From: Bacillus sp. EB01 | GTDB lineage: Bacteria > Bacillota > Bacilli > Bacillales > Cytobacillaceae | Length of the DNA: 64,000 bases | Assembly: GCF_000613125.1 (NCBI RefSeq) | Contig: NZ_HG964497.1 | Coordinates: forward strand, 4,365,127-4,429,126 | Direction of reading: 5' to 3' | The notes under the pieces: generated by a model | Told to the model about the DNA's origin: nothing | The model's input: only the letters and a program-made list of their open reading frames with translations | Database searches by the model: none | Shown: positions 49,404 through 58,299 of the stretch, in pieces | Layout: every line of letters starts with the position of its first letter | Position numbering within the stretch: the stretch's first letter is position 1 | Made by a program: the position numbers and the translations under genes

Positions 49404-49630
49404 TAGATTTCATCTGGTAAAGTATTTTTACTCGACGAAACTGAGGTTATGAGAGTGAAATTCGCCTAGTAAAGTAAGTTAACTCGACGAAACTGAGGTT
49501 ATGAAGGTGAGATTCGTCGAGTAAAGTGTGTTTACTCGACGCAACCGAGGTTATGAAGGTGAGATTCGTCTAGTAAAGTGTGTTTACTCGACGAAACAGA
49601 GGTCAGGATGATGAGATTTGTCTAGTAAAG
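49404..49630. repeat. 52-bp-period dyad array G (unrelated core)
   Basis: Four units. CTCGACG starts at 49431, 49483, 49535 and 49587, exactly 52 bp apart. Each unit has two dyads: CGACGAA / TTCGTCG (centre 49502) and AGTAAA / TTTACT (centre 49528), 26 bp apart. The core is unrelated to arrays A-E, but period and dyad phasing are the same. Confidence 0.85.
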
Positions 49631-49642
49631 TGATCCGTCCAT

Positions 49643-49975
49643 CAGTGATGGTCTTACTGCCCATTAAGAGTGGGATAAAGTGAACCTTCCATCAGTGGGG
49701 GGTTCATCCCCGCTGATGGTTAAGTGAGCCAATCGGACCTTTACGGGCAGTCGACCCTTACATATATTCTTCTTTATCTCTGAATCATAAGGTTGGTGGT
49801 CTTACTGCCCATTAAGAGTGGGATAAAGTGAACCTTCCATCAGTGGGGGGTGTTCATCCCCGCTGATGGTTAGGTGAGCCAATCGGACCTTTACGGGCAG
49901 TCGACCCTTACATATATTCTTCTTTATCTCTGAATCATAAGGTTGGTGGTCTTACTGCCCGTTAAGAGTGGGATA
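49643..49975 (-). repeat. tandem 148/150-bp units related to the inside of element X
   Basis: Two nearly identical units (49651-49798 and 49799-49948) and the first 27 bp of a third. Each contains CCATCAGTGGGG...CCCCGCTGATGG (a strong hairpin) and an outer pair ACTGCCC...GGGCAGT. The block AACCTTCCATCAGTG...CTGATGGTTA.GTGA...AATCGGACCTTTA is the reverse complement of the inner part of the 19.5-kb element. It ends about 90 bp before fhs. Confidence 0.8.
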
Positions 49976-50064
49976 AAAATCACTCACAGAAGACGGAGAA
50001 TTTGTTACAATAGAAATTGTTAGAAAAGTTTACACTAATTCAGTCATGGATGCGGGGGATACTT

Positions 50065-51750
50065 TTGGAAAAAATTAAGCACAAGTCCGACATTGAAATT
50101 GCACAGCAAGCAAAAATGAAGCCAATCACTGAGATCGCAGCAACGCTCGGACTGGCTGAAGACGATTTGGAGCTATACGGAAAGTACAAAGCAAAGCTCT
50201 CGACTGACGTACTTAAAAAATTGCAGACCCGGCCTAGCGGTAAAATTATTCTTGTAACTGCTATTAATCCAACTCCGGCGGGAGAAGGAAAGTCGACGGT
50301 TACAGTCGGACTTGGCGATGCGTTTAATAAAATTGGAAAAAAAGCGATGATTGCGATGCGCGAGCCTTCGCTTGGCCCAACAATGGGCATAAAGGGAGGT
50401 GCCGCTGGCGGCGGTTACTCCCAGGTGCTGCCGATGGAGGATATTAACCTTCATTTTACTGGCGACCTCCATGCGATTACCACAGCAAACAATGCATTGG
50501 CTGCTTTAATTGATAACCACATGCAGCAAGGAAATGAACTTCGCATTGATTCCAGGCGGATTGTCTGGAAACGTGCCGTCGACCTGAATGACAGGGCACT
50601 CCGGAAAGTAATTATCGGCCTTGGCGGACCAATCCAGGGTGTTCCGCGTGAGGATGGTTTTGATATTACGGTAGCATCCGAAATTATGGCAGTCCTTTGC
50701 CTTGCTACTGATTTGGAGGATTTAAAACGAAGGCTTGCCCGGATGGTCGTCGCCTATAATGACCAAAAGGAGCCTGTCACTGCGGGCGACCTTGGTGTTG
50801 AAGGCGCACTAACCTTGCTGCTTAAGGATGCGGTTAAGCCAAATATAGTCCAGACGATCGAGCATACACCTGCGATGGTGCATGGGGGTCCATTCGCTAA
50901 TATCGCACATGGATGTAACTCTGTCATTGCGACGACGACTGCGGCGAAACTGGCTGATTATGTGATAACAGAGGCTGGATTTGGGGCAGACCTTGGAGCG
51001 GAAAAGTTTTTGCATATTAAATCGCGCAGTGCTCAAATCAATCCGGAAGCGGTTGTCATTGTTGCAACGATCCGCGCGCTGAAGATGCATGGCGGGGTAC
51101 CTAAAAATGAACTTTCAACTGAAAATATCCCGGCTCTGACTCTCGGCTTTGACAACTTGAAAAAACATATTGAAACAATCAGGGAATTCGGTTTGCCAGC
51201 AGTAGTTGCGGTTAACAAATTTGTAACCGATAGTGCTGAAGAAGTTAAAACGTTGATCGAGTGGTGTGAGGCGGAACAAATTCCTGTTGCGTTGACCGAA
51301 GTATGGGAAAAAGGCGGAGAAGGCGGTATTGACCTCGCTGAAAAAGTGTTGAAGGCAATTGAGGAAACACCTAACACTTTCCATCCGCTTTATGACCTTG
51401 CCGATCCAATTGATGTAAAGGTACGGACCATCGTCCAAAAAGTGTATGGCGGCCTTGATGTCGAGTTTTCGGCAAAAGCAAAAAAACAGCTTGAGGAATA
51501 TGACAGATACGGCTGGTCGAATCTGCCGATCTGTATGGCAAAAACACAGTACTCTTTATCAGATAACCCATCCCTGCTTGGAAAACCAACAGGATTCACG
51601 GTAACTGTCCGCGAATTTAAGCCGTCGATTGGCGCAGGGTTTTTGGTCGCTCTGACCGGAGAAGTTATGACAATGCCAGGCCTACCAAAACGTCCTGCCG
51701 CGATGAATATGGATGTTGATGATAACGGGAACGCGGTCGGGCTTTTCTAG
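50065..51750 (+). CDS. fhs: formate-tetrahydrofolate ligase
   Basis: The 561-residue enzyme makes 10-formyl-tetrahydrofolate from formate, ATP and THF. It has the ATP loop [18 protein letters not shown] near residue 63, [20 protein letters not shown], and the C-terminal [20 protein letters not shown] start at TTG 50065: GGGGG is 6 nt upstream and the protein then begins near the conserved SDIEIAQ; upstream in-frame codons from 50017 look untranslated. It links to thyA-dfrA downstream through one-carbon metabolism. Confidence 0.95.
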   Translation: MEKIKHKSDIEIAQQAKMKPITEIAATLGLAEDDLELYGKYKAKLSTDVLKKLQTRPSGKIILVTAINPTPAGEGKSTVTVGLGDAFNKIGKKAMIAMREPSLGPTMGIKGGAAGGGYSQVLPMEDINLHFTGDLHAITTANNALAALIDNHMQQGNELRIDSRRIVWKRAVDLNDRALRKVIIGLGGPIQGVPREDGFDITVASEIMAVLCLATDLEDLKRRLARMVVAYNDQKEPVTAGDLGVEGALTLLLKDAVKPNIVQTIEHTPAMVHGGPFANIAHGCNSVIATTTAAKLADYVITEAGFGADLGAEKFLHIKSRSAQINPEAVVIVATIRALKMHGGVPKNELSTENIPALTLGFDNLKKHIETIREFGLPAVVAVNKFVTDSAEEVKTLIEWCEAEQIPVALTEVWEKGGEGGIDLAEKVLKAIEETPNTFHPLYDLADPIDVKVRTIVQKVYGGLDVEFSAKAKKQLEEYDRYGWSNLPICMAKTQYSLSDNPSLLGKPTGFTVTVREFKPSIGAGFLVALTGEVMTMPGLPKRPAAMNMDVDDNGNAVGLF

Positions 51751-51767
51751 GGAAAATAGGAATATGC

Positions 51768-51796
51768 GAGAGGCTCTTTATCGGAGCCTCTTTTCA
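51768..51796 (+). terminator. terminator after fhs
   Basis: AGAGGCTC / GAGCCTCT stem with a 7-nt loop, then TTTT. Confidence 0.82.
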
Positions 51797-51824
51797 ATAT
51801 AATTTTAATGATGGAGGTCAAAAA

Positions 51825-52358
51825 TTGTTCGATCCAACGGCATTTGATAATATGAAGGTAATAGTTGAAGGGTCCCTATACGATATGGATATAGCAGGGA
51901 AGATTATCATTAGCGGACGCAGGGATATCGTTGACCTTGCCACGCTGTCGAGGGAGTTTTCCATCATCTTCATGCAGGATGGTATCCCGGACATAGAAGC
52001 GGAAGTATCACTTCATGCGGGGCTTATCAATCTCGCCGCCGAACTATTGCCTGGCGAGTCAACTAAGGGCAAATCCGGAAGCGAACTTGTGCTGCAATTC
52101 CGCACCAAACATCCAGATGACACAGATGTCTACGAGGATATTCAATCCCTTATGGAATCTTTATGGGGGGTGGAGCGTACGATTGTCCAGAAAGCTTCCT
52201 TTGATCCTTTTTCAAGCGAAGACTATATACATAATTGCATTAGCGTTGAGTTTAATAGGCTTATAACAGAAGGACAAATGGAGGACCTTCCCGAGATTAT
52301 CGCATATACCTCAGAAACACTCGGCCGCCTCCAAACATACCTGGAAAGCATAGAGTAG
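51825..52358 (+). CDS. uncharacterised 177-residue protein
   Basis: A soluble acidic protein: FDPTAFDNMKVIVEGSLYDM, a central LINLAAELLPGES, LWGVERTIVQKASFDPFS and a helical C-terminus (LPEIIAYTSETLGRLQTYL). GGAGG lies before TTG 51825. It sits alone between the fhs terminator and a GC-rich intergenic element. The alternation of strands and acidic helices suggests a small alpha/beta regulator or adaptor, but I recognise no family and assign no function. Confidence 0.75.
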   Translation: MFDPTAFDNMKVIVEGSLYDMDIAGKIIISGRRDIVDLATLSREFSIIFMQDGIPDIEAEVSLHAGLINLAAELLPGESTKGKSGSELVLQFRTKHPDDTDVYEDIQSLMESLWGVERTIVQKASFDPFSSEDYIHNCISVEFNRLITEGQMEDLPEIIAYTSETLGRLQTYLESIE

Positions 52359-52438
52359 ATTCCTTCTATAAGTTTCCACTCTTACTTAAGTTGACCATGC
52401 AAGTAAACTTAAAAATTTAAAGCATAGGCGTTTTATTA

Positions 52439-52562
52439 ATTGAAGCGGAAGGCACGAAGACTCCTTCGGGAGAAAAGGTCAGTGGGAGACCCCGCAGGAG
52501 CAAAGCGACGAGGAGGCTCCCAGGCCGCCCGAGGAAAGCGAAGTGCCTGGAGCGGAAATTAC
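52439..52562. repeat. GC-rich intergenic element with flanking dyads
   Basis: About 120 bp, much richer in G+C than its surroundings. It contains AAGGCACGAAGACTCCTTC, GGGAGACCCCGCAGGAG, AAGCGACGAGGAGGCTCCC and GCGAAGTGCCTGGAGCGG; the outer GGCAC / GTGCC and inner GGGAG / CTCCC pair. Similar G+C-rich elements with a CCCGCAGG...GAGGAGGCTC core are scattered in many Bacillaceae intergenic regions, from memory of such sequences. No ORF. Confidence 0.65.
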
Positions 52563-52652
52563 AGAAAAACTTCAGTTTAACAGAACGAACCCAAGCAATA
52601 TAAATTAAATAAATGGTGAATGGTGAAACTATAACGAATAGTGGAGGGACCT

Positions 52653-53135
52653 ATGTCAGTATATGAATTTAAAGCTAGGACAATCAAAGGCGAGGAAGTT
52701 TCCCTGAGTGATTACGAAGGAAAGGTTCTGCTCATTGTCAATACGGCTAGCAAGTGTGGATTTACTCCTCAATATGACGGCCTTCAGGAGCTTTATACTG
52801 AATATAAGGATAAGGGCCTGGCTGTTTTAGGCTTTCCAAGCAACCAGTTTGGCGGCCAGGAACCCGGGACCGAAGAGCAGATTGAATCGTTTTGCAGCCT
52901 GAATTACGGTGTGACCTTCCCGATGTTTGCCAAGGTGGATGTCAAGGGTGATGATGCGCATCCGCTTTTTGAGTACTTGTCAAAAGAGGCTCCGGGTATC
53001 CTCGGGAGCAAAAGCATCAAATGGAATTTCACAAAATTCCTTGTGGACCGGGATGGAAAGCCGGTAGCAAGGTATGCCTCCACGATAAAACCAGGAGATA
53101 TAAAGAAGGATATTGAGAAGCTGCTATCAAAATAG
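52653..53135 (+). CDS. bsaA: glutathione peroxidase-family thiol peroxidase
   Basis: The 160-residue peroxidase uses Cys (C35 in NTASKCGFTPQY) in place of selenocysteine. Gpx motifs FPSNQFGGQEPG and KWNFTKFLVDRDG complete the Cys-Gln-Trp triad. Bacillus lacks glutathione, so electrons likely come from thioredoxin or bacillithiol systems (inference). GTGGAGGG precedes ATG 52653; the frame start at 52641 lies in the RBS. B. subtilis bsaA lies next to ypgQ-ypgR. Confidence 0.93.
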   Translation: MSVYEFKARTIKGEEVSLSDYEGKVLLIVNTASKCGFTPQYDGLQELYTEYKDKGLAVLGFPSNQFGGQEPGTEEQIESFCSLNYGVTFPMFAKVDVKGDDAHPLFEYLSKEAPGILGSKSIKWNFTKFLVDRDGKPVARYASTIKPGDIKKDIEKLLSK

Positions 53136-53205
53136 GACTATTTTTCTGCATCGTCCATTATATTAAGACTAAATACGAATATTTTAGGGACAAGGGGGAC
53201 TTTTT

Positions 53206-54054
53206 TTGAAAAAGACGGCCTGGGTTACGGATAGCACTGCCTTCCTCGATGAGGAACTGCGCGGCAATCCGGACCTGTATTCTATTCCATTGACCGTGAT
53301 CATGGACGGAGAGGAATATGCGGACGGCATTGATTTAACCGCAGCGGAGCTTTTTGCCAAACTGCGCGAGTTAAAAACGCCTCCGAAGACTTCACAGCCA
53401 TCAGTTGGTGCCTTCAAGGATTTGTTCGAAAAGCTGGCGGAAAACTATGACGAAATCATTGCGGTCCTGCTTTCGTCAAAGCTAAGCGGAACAGTTTCTT
53501 CGAGCGAGCAGGCGGCGCAGCTTGTTGATATCCCTGTTACAACAATTGATTCGAAAATTCTTGCCTTCCCATTATCCGCTCTTCTAAAAAAGGGAATTGA
53601 GCTAGCGAAGGAAGGGAAGGATTCAGCGGCTATTAAGCAAGAACTTGAAAAGCACCGGGACGAGAATGAGACATATGTGCTGATTGGCAGCCTGGAACAG
53701 CTGCATAGAAGCGGGAGAATGGGCGGGGTCCAATTTTTCCTCGGCAGCATGCTTAGCATCACACCGATCATATCGATTGAGGACGGCAAGCTGGAAGTAA
53801 AGGAAAAAGCCAGAAGCAGCAGGAAAGCTAAGGATAAAATTGAAAGCTATTTGCGGTCTGCCTATGAGAAGCATGGTTTTAGTGAAGTCTATTTACTTTA
53901 TGGCCTTCATGAGGATTCCGCGCTGCAATGGCAAAAGGAACTGGAGCCGCAATTCCCTGAGATTAAATTCAAACGCTGTCCACTTGGAGCAGTCATTGGC
54001 GTCCATGCTGGCGAAAACACGCTTGGCATCAGCTGGTATCATAATATTGGGTAA
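53206..54054 (+). CDS. DegV family fatty-acid-binding protein
   Basis: A 282-residue DegV protein that presents fatty acids to a kinase (FakB role in firmicutes). Motifs: WVTDSTAFLDEEL, then KTSQPSVGAFKDLF, LSSKLSGTVSSSEQAA, IDSKILAFPLSAL, RSGRMGGVQFFLGSML and C-terminal GAVIGVHAGENTLGI. TTG 53206 follows GGGGGA. Fatty-acid binding is known for the family; the ligand here is not determinable. Confidence 0.92.
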   Translation: MKKTAWVTDSTAFLDEELRGNPDLYSIPLTVIMDGEEYADGIDLTAAELFAKLRELKTPPKTSQPSVGAFKDLFEKLAENYDEIIAVLLSSKLSGTVSSSEQAAQLVDIPVTTIDSKILAFPLSALLKKGIELAKEGKDSAAIKQELEKHRDENETYVLIGSLEQLHRSGRMGGVQFFLGSMLSITPIISIEDGKLEVKEKARSSRKAKDKIESYLRSAYEKHGFSEVYLLYGLHEDSALQWQKELEPQFPEIKFKRCPLGAVIGVHAGENTLGISWYHNIG

Positions 54055-54073
54055 ACGATAACCACTGTTTCGG

Positions 54074-54100
54074 AAAAAGTGCCGCACCGGCACTTTTTTC
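54074..54100 (+). terminator. terminator after degV
   Basis: AAAAAGTGCCG / CGGCACTTTTT perfect 11-bp stem, 3-nt loop, extra T. Confidence 0.9.
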
Positions 54101-54149
54101 TTGTTTAAGAAAAGAACAAATTTCGCCAATAGTATAACTTTTTATTGAG

Positions 54150-54306
54150 TGTGTCTACGTCTAGCTTCAGCGCCTAGCGCCAAGTGTACTTCGGTCCCCT
54201 CGTTACGATAAGTCAACATCGATTCGCATGTGCTCATCGTGTTTCCTTTATCTCCTTCGAGGCCCTCCATTTTGTACGGCGATGACCAAGCCGCTTGCGC
54301 TTTTGT
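54150..54306 (+). repeat. dispersed intergenic element X, shortened copy
   Basis: About 155 bp: starts GTCTAGCTTCAGCGCCTAGC, has TACGATAAGTCAACATCG, CCCTCCATTTTGTACGGCG and ends CGCTTGCGCTTTT. It keeps both ends and the end-proximal blocks of the 310-bp copies and lacks the middle. Confidence 0.7.
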
Positions 54307-54361
54307 CTTTAAGGCTTGCCTGCTTCGTGGTAAAATAGCAGGATGAAAGGAAGTGCACCTT

Positions 54362-55006
54362 TTGGAACATATGATTGCAAAGATAGAAGAATTCGTGAAA
54401 ACCGAAATGGGCGAGGACGCGACAGGCCATGACTGGCACCACGTTAACCGAGTCAGGAACAACGCCCTGCTAATTGCCAGGGAAGAGGGCATTACCGATA
54501 CAGCGATAATTGAAATGGCAGCCTTGCTGCATGATATTCCGGATGAAAAATTGAACCCTTCTGCAGAAGCGGGAAAAGAAAAACTTGATGCTTTCTTTCA
54601 TAAAATCGGGATGTCAGAAACTGAAATGCATAAAATCAACGATATTGTTTATTCGATTTCATATAAAGGCGGGATGGGTGTTCCTCTGCCATCTCTTGAA
54701 GCCCGCATTGTCCAGGACGCAGATCGGCTTGATGCCATCGGTGCGATTGGTATTGCCCGTACTTTTGCCTATGGAGGAAAAAAGGGCCAGCCAATTTACG
54801 ATCCGGATCTCCAAGTCCGTGAAGAAATGTCGCTAGAGGAATATCGGAGCGGAAAGTCATCAACGATTAACCATTTTTACGAGAAGCTGTTGAAACTAGA
54901 AAGTCTACTTAACACAGGTACCGCGAAAAGGATGGCTGTAAGCCGCCAAAATGCAATGGAAGAGTTTCTCAAGCAATTTTACAGGGAGTGGGAATCCAAA
55001 CTATGA
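54362..55006 (+). CDS. ypgQ: HD domain phosphohydrolase YpgQ
   Basis: A 214-residue HD-domain protein: GHDWHHVNRVRNNAL (H...), AALLHDIPDEK (HD), and VQDADRLDAIGAIGIAR (D). Together these give the H...HD...D metal site. The family hydrolyses nucleotides; B. subtilis YpgQ is reported to act on nucleoside triphosphates. AAGGAAG is 8 nt before TTG 54362, which I prefer to GTG 54353. Overlaps the following ABC-F gene by 4 bp. Confidence 0.9.
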   Translation: MEHMIAKIEEFVKTEMGEDATGHDWHHVNRVRNNALLIAREEGITDTAIIEMAALLHDIPDEKLNPSAEAGKEKLDAFFHKIGMSETEMHKINDIVYSISYKGGMGVPLPSLEARIVQDADRLDAIGAIGIARTFAYGGKKGQPIYDPDLQVREEMSLEEYRSGKSSTINHFYEKLLKLESLLNTGTAKRMAVSRQNAMEEFLKQFYREWESKL

Positions 55007-56883
55007 AAATGCTCACTGTTGAAAATCTATCAAAAACATACGGCGAGAAAAAACTTTTTAATACTATCTCTTTTACTATTACTGAAAAAGAAAAGATAGG
55101 CTTGATTGGTGTGAATGGTACAGGGAAATCATCGCTCCTCAAAATCATTGCCGGGGTCGATGATTCGGATAATGGTGAAATTTCGGCTGCAAAAGACTAC
55201 AGAATCGGTTATCTGGACCAGCAGCCAGATCTTAATCCTGAATTAACTGTCCTAGAGCAGGTTTTCCATGGTGACGCTCCGGTCGTAAAGGTAATGCGCA
55301 AGTATGAACAATGTCTTGCGGAGCTTGAGGTATCACCAGGAAGCAAGGAGGTTCAAGAACAGCTTTTTTCCTTGCAGAAAGAAATGGATGCTTTAAATGG
55401 CTGGGATGCGAGCACGAATGCAAAAACAATTTTAACAAAGCTGGGAATTGACGGTTTTCAAAGAATAACCCGAGAACTGTCAGGCGGCCAGAAAAAACGG
55501 GTTGCCCTTGCCAGTGTCCTGATTGAAGCCCCTGATTTACTGATTCTTGATGAGCCTACCAACCATCTTGACTTCGATTCAGTCAAATGGCTCGAGGAGT
55601 ATTTGAAGAACTACAGCGGTTCCGTCCTCCTTGTTACCCATGACCGTTATTTCCTTGACCGGGTTACAAATCGGATTATGGAGCTGGATGGAGGCAATAT
55701 TTACACCTATAAAGGAAACTACGCAAGCTTCCTCGAGGCGAAAGCAATTCGTGAAGAAAATGAAGCTGCCACCCTTGAGAAAAGAAACAACCTGTTCAGA
55801 CGCGAGCTCGAGTGGATCCGCAGGGGAGCGCAGGCCCGGTCCACCAAGCAAAAGGCAAGAATTGATAGGTTTGATAAGCTTGAGGAACAGATCTCTGGTG
55901 GAAGGACCGCTGACAAAGTCGATATCTCCCTGGCTGGAAGCAGGCTGGGCAAACAGGTCTTCGAGCTTAAAGATGCGAACAAATCCTTTGATGGAACTGT
56001 TATTCTTAATCAATTCAATTTGCTTGTTAAACCAGGCGATAGGATTGGCATCATTGGCAAAAACGGGACTGGCAAATCGACGCTGCTCAATATTCTCGCA
56101 AAAAGAATACCGCTCGATAGCGGAGAATATGAAATGGGCCAAACCGTAAAAATTGGATATTATACACAGGAAAACGAAGATATGGATGAAAGCCTGAGGA
56201 TGATTGAATACATTAAGGAAACCGCCCAGGTCATCAATACAACGGACGGAAAAACCATTTCCGCGTCGCAAATGCTTGAGCGCTTCCTCTTCCCGCCTTC
56301 ATCCCATGGAACGCCGATCAGGAAACTATCCGGTGGGGAAAAGCGCAGGCTTTACCTTTTGAAAATTTTAATGGAAGCTCCAAACGTCCTGTTATTGGAC
56401 GAGCCGACCAATGACCTCGATACCCAGACTCTGACTGTCCTTGAGGATTATCTTGAGGAATTCCCCGGTGTTGTTATCACGGTATCTCATGACCGGTATT
56501 TCCTTGATAAAATAGCAGAGCAGCTCCTGATTTTAAAAGGCAACGGAACGATAGGGACATACTATGGCAATTATTCCGGGTATATGGAACAGCAGGATGA
56601 CCAAAGCGCATCATCAGCTTCCAAGCCAGCACCTGCCCCTAACCAGAGGGTCAAAGAGAAAAAGAAAAGAATGACCTATCAGGAACAAAAGGAATGGGAA
56701 AGCATCGATGACAATATTGCTGCAGCTGAAGAAAGGCTTGAGCAAATAGCTAAAGAGCTTGCCAATACAGGCAGCAATTTTGAACAGGCAAATAAGTTGA
56801 TGGAAGAAGAAACCGAAATAAACGAAGAACTTGAGCGATTAATAGAAAGATGGTCGTATTTATCCGAGATTGCTGAAGGGTAG
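55003..56883 (+). CDS. yfmR: ABC-F family ATPase, YfmR/Uup type
   Basis: A 626-residue protein with two ABC domains and no membrane part. Walker A: GVNGTGKSS (about 37) and GKNGTGKST (about 352); signatures LSGGQKKRVALA and LSGGEKRRLYLL; Walker B LILDEPTNHLD and LLLDEPTNDLD. The C-terminal 90 residues are a coiled coil (Uup_C type). YfmR acts on stalled ribosomes in B. subtilis. Its ATG overlaps the ypgQ stop (ATGA), but in B. subtilis yfmR is not beside ypgQ, so this placement is local. RBS weak. Confidence 0.92.
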   Translation: MKMLTVENLSKTYGEKKLFNTISFTITEKEKIGLIGVNGTGKSSLLKIIAGVDDSDNGEISAAKDYRIGYLDQQPDLNPELTVLEQVFHGDAPVVKVMRKYEQCLAELEVSPGSKEVQEQLFSLQKEMDALNGWDASTNAKTILTKLGIDGFQRITRELSGGQKKRVALASVLIEAPDLLILDEPTNHLDFDSVKWLEEYLKNYSGSVLLVTHDRYFLDRVTNRIMELDGGNIYTYKGNYASFLEAKAIREENEAATLEKRNNLFRRELEWIRRGAQARSTKQKARIDRFDKLEEQISGGRTADKVDISLAGSRLGKQVFELKDANKSFDGTVILNQFNLLVKPGDRIGIIGKNGTGKSTLLNILAKRIPLDSGEYEMGQTVKIGYYTQENEDMDESLRMIEYIKETAQVINTTDGKTISASQMLERFLFPPSSHGTPIRKLSGGEKRRLYLLKILMEAPNVLLLDEPTNDLDTQTLTVLEDYLEEFPGVVITVSHDRYFLDKIAEQLLILKGNGTIGTYYGNYSGYMEQQDDQSASSASKPAPAPNQRVKEKKKRMTYQEQKEWESIDDNIAAAEERLEQIAKELANTGSNFEQANKLMEEETEINEELERLIERWSYLSEIAEG

Positions 56884-56940
56884 CGGATTGCTAGCATTTG
56901 CTATCATATAGATAGTAACATGGTCCGCGCGGTTTTTATG

Positions 56941-56966
56941 GCATCCTGCCCAGTGCAGGGTGCTAT
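56941..56966 (+). terminator. possible terminator after yfmR
   Basis: GCATCCTGC / GCAGGGTGC stem with a wobble pair, followed only by TATTTAC. Confidence 0.4.
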
Positions 56967-57073
56967 TTACTATAATTTGTGCATGTAGCATCTGAAAGCC
57001 ACCCCGCTGTCAGTTCCGCATATTGGAAGTTACCATTCTGTTTGTGATAAAGTTAAAAATGAGGTGATACCCT

Positions 57074-58207
57074 GTGAAAATAAAGTCGATAGAACCGACT
57101 CCAAGCCCGAATACAATGAAGATTAATCTTGACCAGGAACTTCCAATGGGCAAGAGCCATAATTATAAAAGAGATAAGGCAGAAGGCGCTCCTGCTGTTA
57201 TCCGCAACATTCTCGAAATTGAAGGGATTAAAGGCGTTTACCACGTAGCGGACTTCATTGCGGTTGAGCGGAATGCTAAATACGATTGGAAAGAGCTGCT
57301 TGCAAAAGTCAGGGAGGCTTTCGGTGACGAGGCGGCAACTGGCGAACAAGCCCAGGCGGAGATTTCACGCTTTGGGGAGATCCAGGTTCAGGTCCAGATG
57401 TTTAAAGACATTCCGCTTCAAGTAAAGCTTTTGGACGGGAATGAAGAAAAACGCTATGGCATGCCTGAGTACTTTCTTGAAGCACGCGAGCAAGCCCAGC
57501 TTGAGGGTGATAACTACATATTGCTAAGAAAATGGCAGGACTTTGGGATACGTTATGGCGAGTTTGACCAAATAGGCCATGATGTTATTGAGGAACTGAT
57601 TGCATCTTATCCACAATCACGGCTGGATGACATTGTAAACGCCGCAAAGGCTGCAGGCCCGTCTGCCCCAATTAAGCCAACCCGTGAAAGGCACCGGATA
57701 ACTGCGGAAGACCTGAATGATTCTGAATGGCAAATCAGGTATCAGAAGCTGGAGCAAATTCCGGATCCAGAGATTGAAGATCTGCCGATGCTTGAGAAGG
57801 CACTCCAGGATGAGAAGCCTTCCATCCGAAGGCTTGCCACTGTCTATCTTGGAATGATAAAGGATAAGGCAGTATTGCCGCTTCTATATAAAGCATTAAA
57901 GGACAAAAACGTTACTGTCCGGAGAACAGCTGGTGACTGCCTGTCCGACCTTGGTTTTAGCGAGGCTGGCCCAGAAATGGCCCTTGCGTTGAAGGATCCA
58001 AGCAAGCTTGTCCGCTGGCGTGCAGCAATGTTCCTTTTTGAAGAAGGAGATGAATCAGCACTTCCAGCACTGAAGGAGGCTGCCGATGATTCTGAATTTG
58101 AAGTCGCTCTGCAAGCGAAAATGGCAATTGCCAGAATTGAAGGCGGCGAAGAAGCGAAAGGCTCGGTGTGGAAGCAGATGACCGAAGCAAGGAAGGCAAA
58201 TCTATAA
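57074..58207 (+). CDS. ypgR: YpgR/CvfC: Nfu N-terminal domain plus HEAT repeats
   Basis: The 377-residue protein starts with a scaffold Nfu/NifU N-like domain (IEPTPSPNTMKINLDQEL, GIKGVYHVADFIAVERNA, about 1-90). After a linker, HEAT/PBS-type repeats occupy about 215-365 (PSIRRLATVYLGMIKDKAVL, NVTVRRTAGDCLSDLG, KLVRWRAAMFLFEEG, FEVALQAKMAIARIEGG). The Staphylococcus homologue is conserved virulence factor C; the molecular role is not known. GAGGTGATACC precedes GTG. Position near ypgQ as in B. subtilis. Confidence 0.92.
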   Translation: MKIKSIEPTPSPNTMKINLDQELPMGKSHNYKRDKAEGAPAVIRNILEIEGIKGVYHVADFIAVERNAKYDWKELLAKVREAFGDEAATGEQAQAEISRFGEIQVQVQMFKDIPLQVKLLDGNEEKRYGMPEYFLEAREQAQLEGDNYILLRKWQDFGIRYGEFDQIGHDVIEELIASYPQSRLDDIVNAAKAAGPSAPIKPTRERHRITAEDLNDSEWQIRYQKLEQIPDPEIEDLPMLEKALQDEKPSIRRLATVYLGMIKDKAVLPLLYKALKDKNVTVRRTAGDCLSDLGFSEAGPEMALALKDPSKLVRWRAAMFLFEEGDESALPALKEAADDSEFEVALQAKMAIARIEGGEEAKGSVWKQMTEARKANL

Positions 58208-58299
58208 TAAGGTTGTTGGAGAAGCTTTCCTGGATTTATCTTTGGGGAAAGATCGTTTCCTAAAGATGAGCGAAGGGCTCGTGACACGAAACCTCCAGG

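Noticed and set aside
52653-53135. Selenoprotein glutathione peroxidase
   Set aside because: The active-site codon is TGT/TGC cysteine, not an in-frame TGA.
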